Assembly: GCA_964434955.1 (NCBI GenBank)
Contig: CAYSXI010000107.1
Location: forward strand, 1-17,916
Reading direction: 5' to 3'
DNA from: JANQLU01 sp964434955
GTDB lineage: Bacteria > Planctomycetota > Planctomycetia > Pirellulales > Pirellulaceae
Length of the DNA: 17,916 nt
The position numbers and the translations under genes were made by a program. The notes beneath the pieces were generated by a model. The model did not search any database and was not told where the DNA came from. It saw nothing but the letters and a program-made list of their open reading frames with translations. Numbering within the stretch: position 1 is the first letter of the stretch; every line of letters starts with the position of its first letter. Below, piece by piece: positions 5,956-12,729 of the stretch.

Positions 5956-6747
5956 ATGCGCAATTTCTTTGCCTCGCAGTTCGCAGTGACAGTTCTTTAC
6001 CTTGTCCTTGGTCAATCAGCGGACGCTGATTTGATTGCTTACGAAGGTTTCGATTACACCTCTGGAGACGAGATCAAAACGCTCGCTGGCGGAACCGGTT
6101 GGACCAATGCCTGGAATGGCGACTCCGAAATCGAAGTCGGAACCAGTGGACTTTCCTATACGGATTCGTTTGGCAACCAGCTGGAGGTTACGGGAAACTC
6201 GGCAAAGGTTGACGACTCGAGTGGCAAAAAGATCGAGAGAACATTGAATTTTTCAGGCAGCGAACTTTGGACGAGTTTTTTGGTTCAGGGGGTCACCGGC
6301 AATGACGTCGCCAACTTTTCGTTGGAACAGAAGCTTTCTGTTGGCCAAGGCGAAGGCGATATCAACGGTTCAAATTGGACCATGCATGACCAAGACGGTC
6401 TTGTTCGCGACAGTGGGTTGGCGGCCAGTTCGTCAACGCATTTCATCGTGACTTTGGTCGAGTTTTCGGGTGGCGACGAAAGGGCCTGGTTTTGGATCAA
6501 TCCTGATTTGAGCTCTGCTCCTGCAAAAAGCGATTCCGTGAATGGCGCATCCGGAGACTCCGTGAAAGATTTTGAGCTAACCAAGGTCCAGGCCTGGTTG
6601 GGCAATCCAGACGCGACGATCGATGAGATTCGACTTGGAACCACTTTTGCCGACGTGGCACCATTCACCGCGATTCCGGAGCCATCCAGCCTTTTTCCCC
6701 TGCTGCTTCTCAGCGCGTTAATGTCAACCAAGCGGCGACGAAAGTAA
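5956..6747 (+). CDS. PEP-CTERM sorting-domain protein
   Basis: A 263-residue secreted protein. It has an N-terminal signal peptide (hydrophobic residues about 8-20, likely cleavage near SADA at 21-24) and a C-terminal PEP-CTERM signal: PEP at 241-243, the hydrophobic stretch LFPLLLLSAL, and the basic tail KRRRK. In the family this tail directs the protein to the exosortase (EpsH/XrtA-type) pathway for cell-surface or exopolysaccharide-linked display. The body (YEGFDYTSGDEI, GGTGWTNAWNG, and later a DEIRLGTTFADV motif) is the lectin/LamG-like pattern often placed before PEP-CTERM in planctomycetes; I infer a beta-sandwich and see no catalytic site. ATG 5956 is the start that gives a proper signal peptide; the Shine-Dalgarno is weak. 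No exosortase gene is in the window. Confidence 0.85.
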   Translation: MRNFFASQFAVTVLYLVLGQSADADLIAYEGFDYTSGDEIKTLAGGTGWTNAWNGDSEIEVGTSGLSYTDSFGNQLEVTGNSAKVDDSSGKKIERTLNFSGSELWTSFLVQGVTGNDVANFSLEQKLSVGQGEGDINGSNWTMHDQDGLVRDSGLAASSSTHFIVTLVEFSGGDERAWFWINPDLSSAPAKSDSVNGASGDSVKDFELTKVQAWLGNPDATIDEIRLGTTFADVAPFTAIPEPSSLFPLLLLSALMSTKRRRK

Positions 6748-7070
6748 AATTGCCAATCGAAAATGCCATTCGCGCCGTCGCCAAGCTTTCCCGTTTTGCT
6801 TTCGGGCGTATTGTGTTTTCCAAAACTGACACCTTCGGTTACGAACATAAGACAGTCCGCGCCGCACACGGAACTCTTTTTCGGATTCGAAGCGGCCTGA
6901 CCCCGTGTTCGCTTTTTGTTCTGAGTTGATCGAAGCGATAATGGAAGTCTCGGTCGGTTGACTCACACGCTTACGTTTCGTCTCGGAGGAGCTAACGTTT
7001 CGTCGCGGAGGAGTCTGTGTTCGTGGGCGGAGAAGATTTAGGCGGTAAAGAAACACGCCCAACGCATCAG
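6748..7070. other. Intergenic region between converging genes
   Basis: About 320 bp separates the PEP-CTERM gene from the end of the minus-strand SprT-like gene. I see no gene here. It contains the 22-bp duplicated motif at 6970-7013. No strong T-tract terminator is evident for either flanking gene. Confidence 0.55.
6970..7013. repeat. 22-bp tandem duplication
   Basis: Two adjacent 22-bp units (6970-6991 and 6992-7013) share acgtttcgtc followed by cggaggag and differ at two positions. The preceding cacacgcttacgtttcgt resembles the dispersed repeat core seen at 5346-5709, so this may be a degenerate relative. Confidence 0.7.
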
Positions 7071-7838
7071 CTATCCGGCTTTTTGCAGCTGGACGAGGGG
7101 AACGTAGTAGCGTCGATACCGGTAGCCATCATCAAAGAGTTCTCCGCCACGATCTTTGACCAAAACGGTGGCGCGTCGCGTAATCCGGTTGACGAATCCG
7201 TGCAACTGATTTCCATCGATTTGAAAGGTGACGTAGTCACCCGGTCGGATGCCAAGTTTTCGGGAAGCGGTCTCGCGGGGTGTGGTTAGTTGATGGTTGG
7301 ATTCGAGATGTCCGAACAGGCGATTGGCGATCGCGCGAAATCGAGTTTGATTGCAGTTGGAATGGATCCAGACGAGCATGTCGACCAGATGAATCAGCTC
7401 GTGCTCAAAGATCCGTTGCAGGCCTTGAAGTCGACTTTGGCAAGGAAGCCCGACAACCATCGTTTGGCTTCCCTCATTGAATGATTCGAACAATAGGGTT
7501 GTCGATACCGCAATCTCAAAGGACTTGCTTCGATTGGAGCGAATGCCAAAGGGGTGAACCATGGTGGTCTTGCCGCCGGCGCTGGTCATCCGTTTGGACA
7601 AACGCATGTTCAACGGAGTCTTCATTTCCAACAGAAGTTTTCGAACGCGGCCATCAAAGAAATGTTGATCGTAAAGATCAAACATCAATTGAACGTCGGA
7701 AGTCTCCAGGCGATCGAAGTTGACGTCGCGAATCGAAGACGAAACATACAGGATTTCATCAAGGATGAATTTCTGCCTGCTTTGAGTTTCATCTTTCGAA
7801 AGCGATCGGGTTTGTAATATTTCTTTCAGCGAATCCAT
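7071..7838 (-). CDS. SprT-like metalloprotease-domain protein with C-terminal SH3-like extension
   Basis: A 255-residue cytoplasmic protein. Residues about 50-185 follow the SprT/Spartan-like pattern: LYDQHFFDGRVRKLLLEMKTP, MRLSKRMTSAGGKT, a beta strand (SFEIAVSTTLLF), then the zinc-site helix FEHELIHLVDML with HELIH at 146-150 (HExxH form, Glu147 catalytic), and RFRAIANRLFGH at 166-177. In typical SprT proteins a HGxxF motif supplies the third zinc ligand; the aligned residues here read NQTRF, so that histidine is missing and His159, His177 or His182 may substitute. There is no C-terminal zinc ribbon; residues about 197-250 (GIRPGDYVTFQIDG...GFVNRITRRATVLVKDRGG) look like a small SH3-like beta barrel. 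The start is firm: an in-frame TAA lies 9 nt upstream of the ATG. It is the only minus-strand gene in the window. A DNA-protein-crosslink or regulatory role is inferred from the family. Confidence 0.75.
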   Translation of the reverse strand: MDSLKEILQTRSLSKDETQSRQKFILDEILYVSSSIRDVNFDRLETSDVQLMFDLYDQHFFDGRVRKLLLEMKTPLNMRLSKRMTSAGGKTTMVHPFGIRSNRSKSFEIAVSTTLLFESFNEGSQTMVVGLPCQSRLQGLQRIFEHELIHLVDMLVWIHSNCNQTRFRAIANRLFGHLESNHQLTTPRETASRKLGIRPGDYVTFQIDGNQLHGFVNRITRRATVLVKDRGGELFDDGYRYRRYYVPLVQLQKAG

Positions 7839-8072
7839 GTCCGATTCTTACCAAAAACCCGGCGTGGGCAAATACATCAATCCTGCCCGGAGCCGGTTCT
7901 GATTCGGATCAAAATCTTGCGCAGAGACGAAGCTTGGAGGTCACCAAGATGTGGGACGTGAACGAAAAATTTTGGAAAAATTAAGATTTGAATTATGCCG
8001 AGAAATGGGGTTTTTTCTTTTAATTCGTGGCGAAACCCCCGAGAATTCCCGATAAATCCAACAGGTTTGACA

Positions 8073-8088
8073 GCACAATATTTTGTGT
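8073..8088 (+). promoter_or_regulatory. NrdR box 1
   Basis: The 16-mer gcacaatattttgtgt matches the NrdR-box consensus acaCwAtATaTwGtgt at 14 of 16 positions by eye. It lies immediately upstream of, and touches, the -35 element at 8088. Confidence 0.72.
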
Positions 8089-8115
8089 TGACAGATATCC
8101 AAACATCGATATATT
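8088..8115 (+). promoter_or_regulatory. Sigma70-like promoter of the nrdAB operon
   Basis: A perfect TTGACA (8088-8093) and TATATT (8110-8115) are separated by 16 bp. A second TTGACA at 8067-8072 has no good -10. The predicted start near 8122 leaves a leader of about 450 nt before the nrdA ATG at 8571. The NrdR-like boxes overlap both core elements, as expected for repression by occlusion. Confidence 0.7.
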
Positions 8116-8119
8116 GGGC
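8104..8119 (+). promoter_or_regulatory. NrdR box 2
   Basis: The 16-mer catcgatatattgggc keeps 9 of 10 positions of the central CwAtATaTwG core but is weaker in the flanks (10 of 16 overall). It starts exactly 31 bp after box 1, the three-helical-turn spacing known for paired NrdR boxes, and covers the -10 element. Confidence 0.65.
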
Positions 8120-8493
8120 CCCACTGTTCAATTGAACGGTACAAGTTTTCAGCGATAAACGCCTGAAAAATCGGGAGATTTTCCATATTTGGGAAAATGG
8201 GCAAACTTGGCCAACGACTGGCTAGGGACCCCCAAAATGGTGGCAATCGCTAAAGGCAGGACGTCTTTGTTCAACTGAAACCACGGAGTCGATTTCCAGC
8301 GAATCACGAAGGATTGAAACCGGGATCTTTTTGTTTTCGAGCCCGTTAACGGCACAGCCGAACGACTCGAAAGCGGGGATGTTACGAGGCGGGCAGGGAA
8401 GCCAGATTCTCTCGCTCTGTCGTCGACTGTTCTAAATCTTCTTTTTCGTTGACCGCCTGTGTCTTTCTCTTGGGCAACGATGAGGCATGGAAA

Positions 8494-8538
8494 GCTGATC
8501 GGTTGTTTTTGGAAAAGGTTTCCAAGAGTCCAATCAGC
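8494..8538 (+). promoter_or_regulatory. Nested hairpin just upstream of the nrdA ribosome site
   Basis: The outer stem GCTGATCGG (8494-8502) pairs with CCAATCAGC (8530-8538) with one mismatch. An inner perfect stem TTGGAAA (8509-8515) pairs with TTTCCAA (8519-8525). The structure ends 17 nt before the GGGGAG ribosome site (8555-8560), so it could influence translation initiation or leader processing. The pairing is seen; the function is inferred. Confidence 0.4.
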
Positions 8539-8570
8539 GCCTTTTAAGAAAAAAGGGGAGAATCGAAGGA

Positions 8571-11381
8571 ATGTTAAAAGCCAGCGCAACGGATTTAACA
8601 ATCTTGAAACGGGATGGTCGAGTTGTTGCATTTGATGACCGACTAATTGCTTCCGCGATCCAGAAAGCCTTCTGTGCGGAACAAGGGGTTCCTTCGGCAG
8701 ACAAACTTGAGCCGAAGACCATTTCCGATATTGACCAGATGGTCGCTCACGTGGTTTCACAATCCGAGAAGCGATTGGAAAGTGGCCAGCAAGTCAACGT
8801 CGAATTTATTCAGGACAGCGTCGAACGCGAATTGATGCGACAACAGTTCTACTCGGTCGCTCGTCGCTACATTCTTTACCGCGAAGAGCATTCGCGAATG
8901 CGGCAATTGCGAGCGGAAGAAATCATGGATTCTTCCGAGCCTTTTCCGCAAATCCTGGTAAACCGCGACGGTCAACTTGAGAACCTGGACTTCACGCGTC
9001 TTCGGTCCCAGATCGATCTGGCATGTGAAGGCATCGATGACATCTGTGATTCGCAAGAGTTGCTGAACGACGTTGAGAAGCAGTTTTACAACAAGATCAC
9101 GCCGAAAGAGATCGCCAAGTCGATGGTCTATGCGGCGCGAACACGAATCGAAAGAGATCCGGCGTACGACACCGTCGCTGGTCGACTAACCTTGAAGATT
9201 ATCTACCGCGAGGCTTTGGGGGAAAGCGCTCACGGTGACAGGCTGGAAATGCTTTATCGAAGCCGTTTCAGTAACTTCATCGACGAGGGAATTGCGGCCA
9301 AGCGACTGTCGCCGGAACTCGACGAATTCGACCACGCTCGCATTTCGGACGCACTCGTGCCGGAGCGAGACGCTTTGTTCCCCTACCTGGGGCTTCAAAC
9401 GATTTACGATCGCTACCTATTGCATATAGAAGGCCGACGGATCGAGACGCCTCAATACTTTTGGATGCGAGTGGCGATGGGCTTGGCGATTCAGGAAGGC
9501 GCCAACAAAACGGATCGCGCGATCGAGTTCTACAACATTCTTTCGACGTTCCGCTTTACCAGCGCGACGCCAACGCTTTTCAATTCCGGAACTTGCCATC
9601 CTCAACTGAGCTCCTGTTACTTGAGCACGGTCATGGATGACTTGGACCACATTTTCAAAGCGATCGCGGACAACGCCAAGCTTTCGAAGTGGGCCGGTGG
9701 TCTTGGAAACGACTGGACCAATATTCGGGCCACCAACGCTCACATCAAGGGAACCAACGGCCACAGCCAGGGCGTGATTCCTTTCTTGAAGGTCGTCAGC
9801 GACACGGCCGTCGCCGTGAACCAGGGCGGGAAACGCAAAGGTGCGGTTTGCTCGTACCTGGAAACCTGGCACCTGGACATCGAAGAGTTCCTCGACCTTC
9901 GCAAGAACACCGGGGACGATCGTCGTCGTACGCATGACATGCACACGGCGAATTGGATTCCCGACTTGTTCATGAAGCGGGTGGAAGCCGACGGCAACTG
10001 GACACTCTTCAGTCCCGACGATGTTCCCGACTTGCATGACTTGGTCGGACAGGCATTTGAAGATCGCTATGTGGAATACGAGCAGTTGGCCAAAGACGGC
10101 AAACTGGGCTTGTTCCGGGAAATTTCGGCGAAGGAACTTTGGCGCAAGATGCTGACCCGATTGTTCGAAACCGGGCATCCCTGGATCACATTCAAAGATC
10201 CATCGAACATTCGCTCACCGCAGGACCACAAGGGCGTTGTGCACAGCAGCAATCTGTGTACCGAGATCTTGTTGAACACTTCGCGTGACGAGACGGCGGT
10301 TTGCAACCTCGGCTCGATCAACATGTTGAACCATATCACAGATGGCAAGTTGGACGTCGCCAAGATTCGCGAGACGGTGAAAACGGCCGTGCGGATGCTC
10401 GACAACGTGATTGAAATCAACTACTACCCGACCGACGAAGCGCGAAATTCGAATCTTCGCCACCGACCGGTTGGCATGGGTTTGATGGGTTTCCAGGACG
10501 CGTTGGCGGCTTGCGGCATCAGCTATGCAAGTGAGGAAGCGGTTGAATTTGCGGATCGCAGCATGGAAGCCATTTCGTATTACGCCATCCTCGCTTCCAG
10601 TGAACTCGCGGGCGAACGCGGAACCTACGCAACCTACAAAGGCTCGAAGTGGGATCGCGGGCTTCTGCCAATCGACACGGTCGCACTGGTTGAGAAAGAA
10701 CGTGGCGTTCCTGTCGAAATGGACTCGGAATCCACCATGGACTGGGATGTTGTTCGCAAGTCGGTCGCCGAAAACGGAATGCGAAACAGCAACGTCATGG
10801 CCATCGCTCCGACGGCCACGATTTCAACGATCATTGGAGTCACCCAATCGATCGAGCCAACCTACAAACACTTGTTTGTGAAGAGCAATCTTTCTGGAGA
10901 GTTTGTCCAGATTAACGTGAACCTGGTCAACGAACTGAAAGAGCGCAACCTTTGGAATGACGACATGCTCGAAGCCATCAAGTACTTCGATGGCTCGCTC
11001 GGTCAGATCGACATGTTGCCTGAGGATATCAAAGGGCGATATGCCACGGCATTTGAGATTGAGCCAAAATGGTTGATCGAATGTGCCAGCCGTCGTCAAA
11101 AGTGGATCGACATGGGGCAGTCCCTGAACTTGTACATGAGCGAGCCGAGCGGCAAGAAGCTTGACGACATGTACCGGATGGCATGGCGAAAAGGACTCAA
11201 GACGACTTACTACTTGCGTTCCGCAGCCGCGACAACGGTCGAGAAATCGACGGTCGACATCAACAAGTTCGGCATTCAGCCCAAGTGGATGAAGCATCAA
11301 AGTGCATCCGCGGACATCGCTGCCAGTCGAGAACCCAAGACTTGCAGCATCATGGACCCGGACTGCGACGCCTGCCAGTAA
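8571..11381 (+). CDS. nrdA: Ribonucleoside-diphosphate reductase, alpha subunit (class I)
   Basis: A 936-residue catalytic subunit reducing ribonucleoside diphosphates to deoxy forms for DNA synthesis. The N-terminus has an ATP-cone (about 9-105, LKRDGRVVAFDDRLIASAI). A second cone-like region (about 128-215) aligns with the single N-terminal cone of E. coli NrdA and its basic residue is replaced (VNRDG). Active-site residues are present: the redox pair Cys349 (SSC) and Cys578 (AVCNLGS), the radical triad Asn561-Cys563-Glu565 (NLCTE), the radical-transfer tyrosines Tyr880-Tyr881, and the C-terminal cysteines Cys925 and Cys932-x-x-Cys935 for re-reduction. The phosphate-binding PTATIS lies at 747-752. 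ATG 8571 has GGGGAG 10 nt upstream. nrdB follows after 100 bp. The N-terminal cone suggests dATP/ATP overall activity control; paired NrdR-like boxes suggest transcriptional control. Confidence 0.97.
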   Translation: MLKASATDLTILKRDGRVVAFDDRLIASAIQKAFCAEQGVPSADKLEPKTISDIDQMVAHVVSQSEKRLESGQQVNVEFIQDSVERELMRQQFYSVARRYILYREEHSRMRQLRAEEIMDSSEPFPQILVNRDGQLENLDFTRLRSQIDLACEGIDDICDSQELLNDVEKQFYNKITPKEIAKSMVYAARTRIERDPAYDTVAGRLTLKIIYREALGESAHGDRLEMLYRSRFSNFIDEGIAAKRLSPELDEFDHARISDALVPERDALFPYLGLQTIYDRYLLHIEGRRIETPQYFWMRVAMGLAIQEGANKTDRAIEFYNILSTFRFTSATPTLFNSGTCHPQLSSCYLSTVMDDLDHIFKAIADNAKLSKWAGGLGNDWTNIRATNAHIKGTNGHSQGVIPFLKVVSDTAVAVNQGGKRKGAVCSYLETWHLDIEEFLDLRKNTGDDRRRTHDMHTANWIPDLFMKRVEADGNWTLFSPDDVPDLHDLVGQAFEDRYVEYEQLAKDGKLGLFREISAKELWRKMLTRLFETGHPWITFKDPSNIRSPQDHKGVVHSSNLCTEILLNTSRDETAVCNLGSINMLNHITDGKLDVAKIRETVKTAVRMLDNVIEINYYPTDEARNSNLRHRPVGMGLMGFQDALAACGISYASEEAVEFADRSMEAISYYAILASSELAGERGTYATYKGSKWDRGLLPIDTVALVEKERGVPVEMDSESTMDWDVVRKSVAENGMRNSNVMAIAPTATISTIIGVTQSIEPTYKHLFVKSNLSGEFVQINVNLVNELKERNLWNDDMLEAIKYFDGSLGQIDMLPEDIKGRYATAFEIEPKWLIECASRRQKWIDMGQSLNLYMSEPSGKKLDDMYRMAWRKGLKTTYYLRSAAATTVEKSTVDINKFGIQPKWMKHQSASADIAASREPKTCSIMDPDCDACQ

Positions 11382-11392
11382 ATCATCGGGTT

Positions 11393-11421
11393 GACCGGCG
11401 CGTCCACACGTCGCGCCGGTC
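11393..11421 (+). promoter_or_regulatory. Perfect 10-bp hairpin between nrdA and nrdB
   Basis: GACCGGCGCG (11393-11402) and CGCGCCGGTC (11412-11421) flank a 9-nt loop. No T tract follows, so it is unlikely to be a full terminator. It may stabilise nrdA mRNA, mark a processing site, or set the subunit ratio. The pairing is seen; the role is inferred. Confidence 0.6.
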
Positions 11422-11481
11422 ACTCGGCTTCATGCCCAACTCCAAAACCAATCCCAAAACCCAGCTTCAGGACGAAACGTC

Positions 11482-12549
11482 ATGAGTACCGATATTCAAA
11501 CTTCCGAAATCCAAGAATCACTCCCCGGTGAATCAGCGCGAGTTGATGCGCGTGAAAAACGATTGATCAACTGCCATCAGGTGGACGTCAATCAACTGAT
11601 GCCGCTCAAGTACAAATGGGCGTGGGAGCACTATGTGAACGGTTGCGCCAACCACTGGATGCCAACGGAAGTCCCGATGAACAAGGACATTGAAATCTGG
11701 AAATCCAATGAGCTGACCGAAGATGAACGCAAAGTCATCATGCGGAACCTTGGATTCTTTTCAACGGCCGAAAGCCTCGTAGGAAACAACCTGGTGCTCG
11801 CGATTTTCAAACACGTGACCAACGCCGAATGTCGCCAGTACCTGCTTCGCCAGGCATTCGAAGAGGCCGTGCATACCCATACCTTCCTGTATGTGGTTGA
11901 AAGCCTCGGCCTCAACGAAGGCGAAGTTTTCAACATGTACCACGAAGTCCCTGCGATCGCTCGTAAAGATGCTTTCGAAATGGAATTGACCCAGGAAATT
12001 CTGGATCCCGATTTCACGACGCAAACATTCGAAGGTGCCCAGGCTTTCCTGAAAAACCTGATCGGGTTTTACTTGATCATGGAAGGCATTTTCTTTTACA
12101 CCGGCTTCGTCATGATTCTGTCGTTCCATCGACGGAACTTGATGAAAGGAATTGGTGAACAGTTCCAGTACATCATGCGTGACGAGACAATTCACTTGAA
12201 CTTCGGGATCGACTTGATCAATGGCATCAAGGCGGAAAACCCGGAAATATGGACTCCCGAGTTCCAGGAACAAATGGTGGATCGCATTCGCCAATCGGTT
12301 GAACTGGAAATTGCCTACGCCAAGGATTGTCTACCGAACGGAATCCTTGGTCTGAATGCGGATTTGTTCCGCGACTATGTTCAATACATCGCCGACCGTC
12401 GCCTTGAGCGAATTGGCCTGCCGACTCAGTACGGCAGCTCGAATCCATTTGAATGGATGAGTGAAACGATGGACCTCTCAAAAGAAAAGAACTTTTTCGA
12501 GACGCGCGTCACCGACTACCAAACCGGTGGCACCTTGGACTGGGACTAA
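11482..12549 (+). CDS. nrdB: Ribonucleoside-diphosphate reductase, beta subunit, subclass Ic-type (Phe at radical site)
   Basis: A 355-residue ferritin-like R2 subunit that generates the oxidant for NrdA. Predicted metal ligands are Glu97 (FFSTAES), Glu128 and His131 (EEAVH), Glu201 (EGIFF), Glu235 and His238 (DETIH). The position of the E. coli Tyr122 radical is Phe135 (EAVHTHTF), and the first ligand, Asp in E. coli, is Glu. Both are hallmarks of subclass Ic, typified by Chlamydia trachomatis R2 with a Mn(IV)/Fe(III) cofactor. All seven positions are offset by exactly 8 from the chlamydial numbering as I recall it. The C-terminal tail (DYQTGGTLDWD) should dock onto NrdA. The start has AGGA about 9 nt upstream. 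The gene is cotranscribed with nrdA and closed by a terminator. The metal content is inferred, not shown. Confidence 0.95.
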   Translation: MSTDIQTSEIQESLPGESARVDAREKRLINCHQVDVNQLMPLKYKWAWEHYVNGCANHWMPTEVPMNKDIEIWKSNELTEDERKVIMRNLGFFSTAESLVGNNLVLAIFKHVTNAECRQYLLRQAFEEAVHTHTFLYVVESLGLNEGEVFNMYHEVPAIARKDAFEMELTQEILDPDFTTQTFEGAQAFLKNLIGFYLIMEGIFFYTGFVMILSFHRRNLMKGIGEQFQYIMRDETIHLNFGIDLINGIKAENPEIWTPEFQEQMVDRIRQSVELEIAYAKDCLPNGILGLNADLFRDYVQYIADRRLERIGLPTQYGSSNPFEWMSETMDLSKEKNFFETRVTDYQTGGTLDWD

Positions 12550-12578
12550 CGACCGGTTTTCGAACGAAAATTCATGCA

Positions 12579-12604
12579 GGCGAAGCTTCGGCTTCGCCTT
12601 TTTT
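12579..12604 (+). terminator. Intrinsic terminator with UUCG loop after nrdB
   Basis: A perfect 8-bp stem GGCGAAGC/GCTTCGCC with a TTCG tetraloop (12587-12590) is followed by six T at 12599-12604. It lies 29 bp after the nrdB stop and ends the nrd operon. Confidence 0.92.
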
Positions 12605-12729
12605 CGTTTCTGGTTCGGGCCTGGCCGTAATTCTGCATACAATAGCCGGGCAAACACTGGTTTATGATGCGCTCTGCGACTGCATGCCTTGGCGATATAT
12701 TTTTTGGTTTAACGGGGAAGAGACGGGTG

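Larger units (their letters stand above)
7839..8570. other. Intergenic region and long nrdA leader
   Basis: No gene is supported in this 730-bp stretch. About 230 bp lead to the nrd promoter (8067-8119). The 450 nt after it form a predicted 5' leader with several inverted repeats: ATTTTCC/GGAAAAT (8178-8198), TTTCGAG/CTCGAAA (8335-8372, enclosing the palindrome CCGTTAACGG) and a nested hairpin at 8494-8538. An 18-codon open frame at 8379-8435 lacks a well-placed ribosome site. I looked for cobalamin-riboswitch signatures and did not find them. Confidence 0.6.

Noticed and set aside
8120..8570. Cobalamin riboswitch in the nrdA leader
   Set aside because: The B12-box signature is absent, and the downstream enzyme is class I rather than B12-dependent class II.
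8149..8760. A 203-codon minus-strand open frame over the nrdA leader and start
   Set aside because: It overlaps the nrdA start, is low in domain character and has no ribosome site; probably chance.
9417..10178. A 253-codon minus-strand open frame inside nrdA
   Set aside because: It is antisense to a strongly conserved gene and has no domain features; a codon-bias shadow.
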